This document shows positions 9,859 to 20,200 of a stretch of DNA of 64,000 bases, in pieces; position 1 is the stretch's first letter; the number at the start of each line of letters is the position of its first letter. A model generated the notes under the pieces. That model ran no database searches. It worked only from the letters and a program-made list of their open reading frames with translations, and was not told where the DNA came from. The position numbers were made by a program, and so were the translations under genes. Source of the DNA: Anticarsia gemmatalis (taxonomy: Eukaryota; Arthropoda; Insecta; Lepidoptera; Erebidae); contig NC_134747.1 of the NCBI RefSeq assembly GCF_050436995.1, positions 1,185,501 through 1,249,500 of the forward strand, read 5' to 3'.

Positions 9859-12800
9859 ATGGCGACTTTGGAAGACGAAATAAAAGATTTGAAAGAGAAA
9901 AACAATGAGTTGGCGCAGAAAGTGCAGTATTGGAAGATGACTGCAGCGGAAAGGGAGAATGATAAGTTGAATCTCATGAAAGAGATGAACGAATTGAGGC
10001 TAAAACTGAGCGTAAGTATAATATTTCAGTACGCTCATTTTGTAAGAAAACGGCTCCATTGTTTTCACCCAGTCATTGTATCGTATTATCTTACGCTAAT
10101 GGTTACGTTGCTCCGTGCAGAGTATATACTATAGTTACTTATAAGGTGTACTTAGTTCTCTCTCAAGTACATTATCACTGTGTGATGTGTGTTTATTTAT
10201 TAAATCAACTTAGCTCTACACACAACAACTTAGCAATTCTCGAGTCAGTTAACTTAGCATATTGACATACCTTTCAGAACCATATGTGTTTTGAACTAAT
10301 AAACATTCATCGAATACTAAATTGCACATAATAATTAAACATTTAAACATTATTTCATTAACTTTACAGTAATTTAAATTATACTATTATATTCTCATTA
10401 AAAAAAAACCATATTACTTTATTCTTTTTCTCTTTCTCAGAGGCTCAGAAACACAGGAGGGTTTGAGGCACGTAAACTAGATGCAGCACTACAACAAGCT
10501 AGTGAGAAGGCCATCTCTCACTTGGTTAAAGCATCCGCAGAAATTGCCAAAAGCATGGAGATAGCAAAAGCGTACATCAGGGACCGACAGGAATTAGACG
10601 CACAGTCACCTAGATGGAGTACGTTAGGAGGGACACCGACTGCAGAAAAGACAGATAAGGTGCATAGAGTGCCTCCGATGAATCTCGGTGGACAGTCAAT
10701 ACAGCCCGTTGTGGCTCTTAGCAGGACTGTACTGAATACTAGTAATCCAAGTAAGTAGACTTATGCATTTATTTGTTTTGGGATTGCGATTAATAATTCA
10801 ATCGTTTAATTAATCGTTTTGGCGCAGTGGTTTAAGCGGTCACCTCGCCGCAACAACCGTGGCGCCGCGTGTGGTGGGTTCGAATCCCACCCGGGACAAA
10901 TCTTTGTGTGATGAGCACGAGTATTTGTTCTGAGCCTGGATGTTAATGTATCTATATAAGTATGTATTTAGAAGTATATAAGTATGTTTATCAGTTATTT
11001 GGTTACCATAGTACAAGCTCTGCTTAGTTTGGAATCAAATGACCGTGTGTGAGTTGTCCATTAATATTTTTTTTTTTTTTTTTAATTAATATTTGGATTA
11101 ATTATTAATGATTAGTGTGAAGGAATGTTTGGAAGACTTTTGACTTCTATATGTTCCATTAAAAAACTGTTATTTTTGATATTGACTTAAATTCATTTAT
11201 TATATTTCGTTTCAGGAACTGGATCAAGGAGTCCCAATCAGAATCGTAGTTTAACGGAAAGGGCTGTGCCTATGCATATGTTACAGGGTAATTATACTTA
11301 CTATCATACTAAAACTGGTGGTGTCTAAAATAAAGTAGATTTTGTAAAGTTGCATGTAATGTTCTTAATCTTATAAAATAAATATTTCTAGTGTTGAATA
11401 ACTACATGATCTTAATATTTATTTCCTATATACTTAATGCATATAAAAGTATGTGTCTAAAGTTTATATAATGAATGTTTCAGATGTGTACATTCCTTTG
11501 ACAAGGATAGACATATCGGATCTACCGAATCGTCACATGGAGACAGACACGGATGCCAATAATGCTGAGAACAGTGCTGAAGAACTGGGACTTGAAGGTC
11601 AGATACTAAAATGATTATGATTACTTTTATAAGGAATGCATGTTGTCCAACCTGCTATACAATAGTTTAGTGGATTTAAGACTCGTTCTGAGAGTAGACT
11701 CTTACTCAGCAGTGGTAGTGAACTAAATTTATATTATTACAGATGGTGAGGAAAGACTGGAGGAATCGGCGCGCATGTCCGAAGATGAAGAAGAAGATGA
11801 TGACGAATTCTCAGGGTTGGTATATTAAACAGCATTGAAAAAAGTATATTTTATACTTATAGTGTTATTTTACTTATTGTGTATGTAATTCGTGTTTGTG
11901 TTTTATATTCCAGTCGTAAACTTCACGCGTTAAGTGAAGAGGAGAGTGAAATTGAAGAGATTGAGACTCCGAGGTAAGGAATTTTTAGTTTTACGACATT
12001 AACTGCATAATGTATTGCATATGTGTGGTCAGGCGACACTAGACCGCTGTGCACGTTCACCAGCTCACATTTATTCACTGGAATATAGATACAAGTATAT
12101 TCTGTTGCTATAGAGCCATTTTAGGCGCAAATAATAAAGAAATTTATAAAATAAATAATTTGTTATTTTCAGACTCACACTGCATATAGACAATCCACTT
12201 GAAGGTCCCAGTTGGTTGTTAGACTCGCCACCAGACTCCAGTGTATGTACAATAAGCTCTTGCTGCAATTCTTTCATGAAAATTTTATTATTCAAACCAT
12301 TCATTTACTTATTGGTCGTGTACTCACTTATTGGTCGAATTTTGGTTTATGATTTTTCATATTTTGGTGAATATTTTTTTTTAATTGTAATGTTATATGT
12401 TTACAGTCAAGTAATCAAAGGAGAGGTGGTGCTAACTTAGAGCCGGACTCTACGACGGAACTGGACAGAACTCCTAACACTTCGTGTCAGAAGAGTGACG
12501 AAAGCGCACAGGTATTAAGTTTTGTTATTAAATTTTAATTAAATTGGTTTTTTACTGTAATTTTTATACACAAGCTTTTTCAGGCTACATATAGACTAAA
12601 GAATGTTTCTTGCTATGATTCTGATAAATTAAATTAGTTTTGCTTCATTATGCAGGATTGCTGATAAAAAAAAAACTTTATTTTCTCACTCTTTGTCATT
12701 CCTATTTCTCATTTTACTTTAGGCTATAGACCTGCTAAGGTTTCTATTAACCTAACTTCTTAAGTTTTCGTCTGTTCATATTAAGTTCACAAACAAAGAG

Positions 12801-14684
12801 CAGTTGAGATCAATTTCGTTTCCCCTACATTCGCAGAAGGACAGCACGGGCGTGTCAGTGCGCGTGTCGTGTGAGTTCTCCCCCACACTGCGGCGCCGCA
12901 AGCGCACGTCGTCCCCGCCGCACCACACGCCGCGCCCGCACCACTACTCGCCCAGACCTGTGTCGGCGCGGAAGAACAGGTACATGTATACTCCTTTCTT
13001 TAACCACTGTATATTTTCTATTCTCATACATTAAACATAACAAATCCAAGGCACGATGTTCAGTTGTTGAGAGGATAGTACTTAGTCGACTTCAGTTTAT
13101 TTCAAAGGCAGTCTATAAGCCACTTACAGGAATGTTCTGAAATAAAAAACTGCCATCAAGTTGTTGACATGTATAGATTCATTTATATTTATAAAAATTA
13201 TACCAATTTTCCATTGTTGTTGATAACTTTATTTCGGAAGTAAATAATGATGTTAAATATTGCGGAACCTGTTAAGGATAAGATATTTTGATAAGTATTT
13301 TCTTTCAACATTCCAGCACATCAGGTCGCGTGCTCAAGGTGCTGGTAGCCAAGATGCGGCTGGAGGGGGAGGCGGAGGGCACGTCCCCCCCCAAGCGCGC
13401 GCGCTCCCCGCCGCGGGAGCTGCTGAGCTTCGACGCGCCCAGCCCTAACGGTGCTACTGACTCCGCTGTTATTGTATCGTGAGTATTGCTATCATTAAAA
13501 AATAATAGGTGTATGAAAATCAATACGAAGCGAAACTAATGAATACTGAAACGACACTTTAACTTATAAACGGTACTTAGAAAGTGTTTTAGAGAAACAA
13601 TCACTTGTCTTGTAAGTGATAAAATTCCAGATTTCTATTTATTTGCATGCACACGTCCTATTTTACAGATGCATATATCTAGTCGGCTGCGTAATTAACT
13701 GCAACTAAAATAGTTGTCATTTTATTTACTATGTTATTTGTTTGACACTCAAATTTCATATAAGAATACACATTTATAACCATCAAAAATAAACCTACAA
13801 AGAGAAACCATATGATATTTTTTTTTAGATTCTCTGACATATCCAGAGTAAAAAAAATATATTTTCCTTCGCAGCGAAAGCCGGACACGTCTTCTAGACA
13901 AAGAAATAAAGACCGAGCCTGCCACCGAACCTCGGGAAAGCATCGGCCGACGTTCAAGACGTACTAGTGCAGAAAGTCGAGACAGCCGGAGTCGGCTCAG
14001 TCAAGACAACGACCAGCCAAGACCTATGGAGGCACAAGAGACACGGATCAGAACCATTGGTCAGGAGAACCGGGAAACTTGTGATAGTCGAGAAACTCGT
14101 GACAGCCGGGAGGTTCGGGAGGGCACGTCAAGAGTGACCCATGAGAGGGAGAGTGCCCAGAGGTCCAGAATCGGCAGTCATGATAGCCGGGACAGTGATG
14201 GTAGCAGCGGCGGGGGAGGGGACTCTATTAGTGAGGGAAGGACAAGGCGGCCACGGAAACTGATTACGTATAAAGAGAAACCTTTGAATAGGTATGTATT
14301 TTATTATTATCATGATTTCTTATAACTAGTTATTACCTATAGAGGATAAGGGTGCCACATCTATAACAGCTGTTTTCGCGACGGTTTAAACACTATGGCG
14401 CTTGGGTTATTTATGGTGGTCTCTTCATAAACATGAACTGCAAGCAGCCTGGACCTCTCCAGGCTGCTTGGTCTTGGGTTCAGTACCCGGGTCTGGACCC
14501 CCACTCATAATACGTTAAACCATCGGTCTTGCGACTGACTGCTTGTTAAATGTGAGAGTCTATTATTACGATATGGGAAATACCTGTTGTTCATACACAG
14601 GCACTTAAACAACTTAATCTCTATATCAATAACTTTGTATTAATCTCTTCCAATTATATTTCTTTCAGGAAATTGCGAAGGTGA
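9859..14684 (+). CDS. SGO: shugoshin-like cohesin protector
   Basis: Twelve exons join in one frame: 9859-10011, 10441-10750, 11216-11287, 11484-11597, 11743-11815, 11914-11973, 12173-12242, 12407-12511, 12837-12979, 13317-13478, 13875-14291, 14669-14684; 1,695 nt, 564 residues plus stop. Residues 1-51 are a coiled coil (MATLEDEIKDLKEKNNELAQ...), as in the shugoshin N-terminus that dimerises and recruits PP2A-B56. The middle is acidic (SEDEEEDDDEFSG) then Ser/Arg/Glu rich. The extreme C-terminus RRPRKLITYKEKPLNRKLRR matches the basic shugoshin box (SYKEPSL-KMRR pattern) that binds phospho-H2A. Shugoshins shield centromeric cohesin from separase. The coiled coil plus SGO box make the call; the middle is unalignable by eye. 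The last exon adds only five codons, so the C-terminal box spans a splice junction. Two internal donors (GTAATT, GTTGGT) are weak. The gene carries a SINE in intron 2. Confidence 0.85.
10815..11082 (+). mobile_element. tRNA-derived SINE in shugoshin intron 2
   Basis: The head looks like a tRNA: a degenerate A box in TTGGCGCAGTGGTTTAAGCG and a B box in GGGTTCGAATCCC, then a lepidopteran SINE body (TGTGTGATGAGCACGAGTAT, GAGTTGTCCATTAATA) and a T-rich tail. The insertion is flanked by a direct repeat TTTAATTAAT (10805-10814 and 11081-11090), a good target-site duplication. It has intact pol III boxes and so could have been recently active. Confidence 0.8.
14390..14620 (+). repeat. possible SINE fragment with strong hairpin
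   Basis: In the last shugoshin intron. Contains a perfect 13-bp inverted repeat CAAGCAGCCTGGA (14441-14453), loop CCTC, TCCAGGCTGCTTG (14458-14470), followed by GGGTTCAGTACCCGGGTC, which resembles a pol III B box. The A box is not clear and there is no obvious target duplication. Confidence 0.4.
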
Positions 14685-14800
14685 TCGTCATGCTAAACGC
14701 TTAGCAATTAGTAGCTTTAACCGGATAACTTGGAGAACCCGCACCTCAGCAATGAACGTAGCCTTATAAACAGAATACCAGTATTCGTTGTTATTCATTC

Positions 14801-14806
14801 AATAAA
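14801..14806 (+). promoter_or_regulatory. poly(A) signal of the shugoshin gene
   Basis: AATAAA 117 nt after the TGA at 14682-14684, followed by T/GT-rich sequence, as expected at a 3' end. Confidence 0.6.
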
Positions 14807-14899
14807 CAATTATTTGTTTTACAACTTGTTGAATTTTTGGTTTAACGCCGATATATTTTATGCGTGCGTCTATATATGTTAAACTACTATTGACTTATG

Positions 14900-15013
14900 C
14901 CCGGTTTTTGAGTCACATATAGCGGTAGTTTATCTATTCAAACTGTTTTTTCTATATGAGTTTATACGCTATTGGATAGATAAACTACCGCTAAATGTAC
15001 CTCAGAAACCGGG
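14900..15013. mobile_element. palindromic MITE, copy 1
   Basis: About 114 bp snap-back element: CCCGGTTTTTGAGTCACATA, AGCGGTAGTTTATCTATTC ... GATAGATAAACTACCGCT, AAATGTACCTCAGAAACCGGG. The arms pair along nearly the whole length. A sister copy lies 400 bp downstream. Confidence 0.72.
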
Positions 15014-15420
15014 TGTTAGTGTAGAAATTTGCCCCGGTATAGGACAATTGGCTAGTCCCTTATAACAAGGGACTAACATTATGAATAACGAAACGCGAGT
15101 GTAATTCATATTCCTTTGCCCACACCTATAACACTCAGGATATTATGGGTAACGAAAGTTGGATATGCTTTTTACCATTTGAACTCGCGATTGATCATAA
15201 CAATTTTTACCAATATATAATAATGATACGCGTTTAAATTTTGAAAATGTACAATAATTATACAACCCAATAATTAATTTATTAATAGCAACAGGGGTGG
15301 ATCAAGGAGGCACAAAACAGCATCAGATTTTGATGACTTTTACACAATACACAGGTGCATTTTATAATTCGTGTTCCAGTAATACTGGATCCGCCAATAC
15401 ATAGCAGAAGAAGAACTAAC

Positions 15421-15539
15421 CCCCGGTTTCTGAGGTACATTTAGCGGCAGTTTATCTATTCAATAGCGTTAAAACTCATACAAAAAAACGCTATAGAATA
15501 GAGATAAACTGCCGCTAAATGTACCTCCGAAACTCGGGG
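15421..15539. mobile_element. palindromic MITE, copy 2
   Basis: About 119 bp: CCCCGGTTTCTGAGGTACAT, TTAGCGGCAGTTTATCTATTC ... GAGATAAACTGCCGCTAAAT, GTACCTCCGAAACTCGGGG. Same family as 14900-15013, with compensating changes that keep the arms paired. No protein; class of mobilising transposase unknown. Confidence 0.72.
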
Positions 15540-16364
15540 TGAGAGAAGTAAACTGGTTTATAGTCAATTAAACCAACGATTGGTGTCAACTGGTCGAAAC
15601 TTTTGTAAAAGGAGATCAATAATACAAGTCGAGCAGTTATATACAATAGACGGTTAGTATGCAATATCTCAAAGTTAGACGCTCCTATATAATACAATGA
15701 CTGATATAAATATATACGTGATCGTAATTTATCGAAACAATTCAATAAATTATCCAATATGTTTGTATTGTTTCTTTTCTCATTAAAAAAAATCTTTTTG
15801 GGCTTTATTACAGCATAGTGTCATGGAATGTTCCAGTATTTTTCTTTTATGTGCCACAGGTAAGCGTCCTCTCGGGATGAAATATAAAAAAAAACATCTA
15901 ATAGTTGTATAATTTTATTTTAAAATATTTAATGTTTTAACATCGCATTAAATTCAATGTACGCAAGAAATATCATTAGTCACTTCTAAAATGACTACTA
16001 TCGCGATCACCCGTTTGTGGGATATACTAAAAGTATTTAGAGATATTAAAAGATATGTTGGAATAGTACGCTCCATTAATGCTTATGCGTCTAAATATAG
16101 CAACAAGTCGCTGCAACGCCGAGGACGCCATCTTTGTTACGTCTCCGTCACCCGCCGTTTGTATCTTTTAAAAACTGTAACGGTTTGTTGTTATATTCAG
16201 ACGCACAAAGTAAATTGGCGCGTTATATAATATTGTAATGTATTTCTTAGTAAATGCGAGGAAATATTTAATACTGTTATAGATCGAAATAATATACTTA
16301 AACTATCTCATTAGCGTTCACTTCATATTGATGCGCATTCTAATAGAAGGCCCTTTATTCCATA

Positions 16365-16609
16365 CTACCTGACTCGCGCAACTTCGCTTGCGTCACATAA
16401 GAGGAATGGGTTAACATTTTCCCCGTTTTTGTAACATTTTTTACTGGTACTCTGCTCCTATTGGTCGTAGCGTGATGATCTATAGCCTATAGCCTTCCTC
16501 GATAAATGGACTATCTAACACTGAAAGAATTTTTCAAATCGAACCAATAGTTCCTGATATTAGCGCGTTCAAACAAACAAACTCTTCAGCTTTATAATAT
16601 TAGTATAGA
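16365..16609 (-). mobile_element. Helitron-like non-autonomous element, copy 2
   Basis: Reverse copy: its 5' end is TCTATACTAATATTATAAAG (complement of 16609 down), and the hairpin ACGCAAGCGAAGTTGCGC lies near 16375-16395. The 3' terminal CAGCTAGT is mutated to CAGGTAGT. Confidence 0.75.
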
Positions 16610-17208
16610 TGAATGCCCGAAACTTGTGAATAAGCTTCAGATAGGTTATCAGAAGGAATTTTAACATTTGTTTACACTTTATTCGATAGTTTATCACTGG
16701 CCCGAATATTTCCTGACATAAATGAAAATTAAAACAAAATAAATTGAAAAAGTAAGTTTTATTATACACCTAAGTAACTACACATAAGTTACAAATTAAA
16801 TAATAATTGATACATAGGTAGGCTACAAATAGGGAACATTTATTTATTTTAATAGAATTATTAAGTAATTAAGGCATTTCGTACAACTTACAAAATATGG
16901 TTTAATACCAGTAAATGCTTTTAAATTGTATGATTCATAATAATTATTATTTCAAATGGGAAATACATTTTCGAGACGATTATTTCTGGCACCACTAGTG
17001 TTGCCAGTTAACTAATCCATGTTGCCAGTCGACAAAAAATGTTTTATCTGTAGTTTTCTACTTTAATTTTAATAAATAATTCTGCCAGCCATTATACGAT
17101 TTTATATTTCCAATTGTAACAATATGCACCATTCTCGATCGATCAGTCCATGAACTTATCTTAGATTAAGGTTTAACTACAGTGTTGCTAGCGTAGATAA
17201 TAGTCGAG

Positions 17209-20200
17209 TTATTGAGTGTTGCCATCCTTATCGGGCGGCGCGGGCGCAGGTGATGGATCGCTGGAGTGCAGCACTATTGACGTTGTTGGCTCTTTAGGTT
17301 CCTCCTGGAAATAAGCGATAATGTTTTATTGTATTTTTTTTGTTTTCGAAGTAGCTTACAAAAAACTTTATAGAAGTAAAGCAATTTCAGGATATTTCAG
17401 GCATACCATAGATTCCCTGAATATGGGGTGTTAAATTGACGATCCATCTAGGCTTTCACTTTGACTACATTGCTTAGCCATTATCTGTATTATTATTTCA
17501 AAGGATTCAGGTGGCGTCAGGCAGAGGAATATTTGTAACGGATATTTATTTCGAGACCTCTTGAACTTCAGAACCCCTAAAACCCTCTTGTAAAGCTTTT
17601 CACCCAGTATTTAGTAGAATATAACCCAGTATTTACCTGTACAGTGGTAGTATTAGAGCTGGCATCAGCGGTCTGTTTCTGCGCCTGCTTCGCCTTGCGC
17701 TTCTCCACGTGTCCGGAGCAGTGCTCGCACTCGTCGTCACTGTCCTCCGTGTCCGACTCACCGAACTTGTGCGGCTTCTCGTATATACAACAACCTGCAA
17801 ACAAACGGACAAGTTTGATGATAGATTGTTCAGTAGTTTTCGAGATAATTGGGCACATAAATAAATTTTGTTATGTATCGAGAAAACATTCAACCAATTT
17901 GATGCAAATTGGAAAAATGTTTAGTAAAGAATATAAGTGATACTATTTGAATTATTTCACATATACAAAGTTATGTTACGATAAATAGGGAGGCAAAATC
18001 TTTCATTTTCATATATTGCAAATACCATTGAACTGCATATATGATATAATAAAAAGAAGCATTCTGAAGCTATGTGGTCCTATACTCGGGCCATTTCAAA
18101 CGTGCGAACTAAGTTATGTCATTTTATCGAAATCTCTCGCTCGCACTTACACATTGTCACGTTCATACGTTTGTACGGCCTGATAATAACAATACCTATT
18201 TTAAACTTATTGGGTATTTCAATGCATACGTACATTTGGACTTCTTCTTATTCATATGTTCATTGTCAACGGTGTCCTCGGTCCACACGACCTTCTTCCG
18301 CTCGCGCTGCTGCGTCTGCGGCGCTCGCAGCGTGATCACCGCCACGCGCTCCACCGACTCCTGCTAATAGATGACGCTGGTTAGCCGAGAGGTCACTTTG
18401 ATACTAATATTATAGCGTTAGGTACATTGGTGTCTGGTTAACTTACCCTGTTTGATAGCACTTTAAGTTTGTTTTGAGAAGATTTGAGCAGGTATTTATG
18501 TACTACTTTATTTAGTATTCAATTAAGTCTAATATAATGAGGAGATATTGGGTAAGTAGGTTGTGAGGTTTAAAGTAATAAATGGTTCTAAATAACACAA
18601 AATTTTGTTCTTAAAAAGTTGTATCTAGCATATCTACTTTTTTCTGTAAGAGGTTCTTGCAATTATTGCTTTATGAAATGTCTAATTTTATAAATCAACT
18701 TATGAATTCCACTGAATAAACTAGACATAAATATCAATTGTATTCAGCGGATAAACCATAGGTAGTTAGATATCTACCGTAAATAAATTTAGGCAAAAGT
18801 AATACAGAAAGGAAATACCTCATCACGGATTCTCTTTATCTTCTTATATTTGTTGTTACTATCTAAAGATAAATGATATATCAACAAAGTCGGACCTTCA
18901 TAACACACACACAATGACGTGCATCGCTGAGTACACAACAAATATTTGTATCTCTTATCTGAATTGTTTGATCATTCTTGAGAACAGTAGTTGTTACACA
19001 AGATGCCTGTTACTATAGCTACCTAAAAGGATTTTATTTAATAAATAGGTCTACATACAAGTAATATGTTTTTATAGGATGCAATACATTCGTACATTTA
19101 TTGAATTTACATGTAAAATCTATATTCTAAATTAATAGAGTTATTTAACGGATGGATGCAGATCCATTCAGATGGAAAGGGCTAGGGTTCTCATCTCTTA
19201 ACACTATAAATTTTTCCTTATCCTGTTATTCATAAAAATATATGAAGTTATGAAAGGCTTATAAAGTGTTTTGTTTCTTTCACTCTTTATCGAAATGAAA
19301 AAGAGAAAACATATTATAGTAGCTTTTTAACTAAAATAGGTTTATAGTGTGTTTATGAATAAGAGGGTTAGAATGCAGTAACCAAAATCATGGAGTCGAG
19401 GGTGCGGCGTGGAGCACTGTAGGTTTTAAATAGCTATTTCAATAGACACATAAAAAATCGTAATAAATAATTTAAAAACATTTATTAAATTCGTCATTTG
19501 TACATAAGTTAGATTACATTATAACAATTATGTACATAAAAATAAACATTTTACTAAATTGTATAAATGCATCGTCATTCAGGTCTTACATGTAAATAAA
19601 GACCACGATAACGACAAAAATACATTATTTTATAGATAAATTCGAGTTATACAATAAAGAAAATATTGTACATGACTTAAGATAAGCATCTTGATATGAT
19701 AATAAGTATTAAATAACAGATAGTAACAGTATTTTCTTTGAAATTTGCCTTAGTGGTAGGCGAAAATACTTTTCAGAAACCAACATTCAATTGAAACTTA
19801 CCATTATTCCGTAATATCTAAGAAATGTGTGCGATTATAAAATCTTTTTTGCGCACTAATATTCAATTTGGTATACTTAATGAATATATTAAAATCATTG
19901 TCCCTCTGGTGGGCACAGGCCTATTCCTTGAAATGCCCCTGGTTAGACCATTAGTCTATCGATGTGCGAGATTATATTGGAAAAAGACAATTAATACAGT
20001 AAATAACTATATAAAAAAAAAAACTGGGATTTTTCGTTTAAATATGCAACAAAATAACTTATCGTACAATCTTACTCTCATACAGTCCCTCTATTTTTTT
20101 ATCATGATAACCCAAGAAATTCGACAATATATCTCTTGTATGTTGACCTATAGTGGGGGGTGCTATCCTAGCGTCATTTCCCCCTAAACCATAGACCGTA

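Larger units (their letters stand above)
14685..17208. other. convergent spacer, shugoshin / PPP1R11
   Basis: About 2.5 kb between two converging genes. Holds two copies of a palindromic MITE (14900-15013, 15421-15539), an inverted Helitron-like copy (16365-16609) and AT-rich sequence, including the likely PPP1R11 3' UTR near the right end. No coding region is supported. Confidence 0.5.

Noticed and set aside
10815..10900. tRNA gene with good B box
   Set aside because: A-box region and stems are degenerate, it has a SINE body and tail and is flanked by a target duplication, so it is a SINE head.
18072..18367. Plus-strand ORFs of 87 and 83 codons
   Set aside because: They overlap PPP1R11 exon 2 in antisense; the minus strand has the conserved protein and splice sites.
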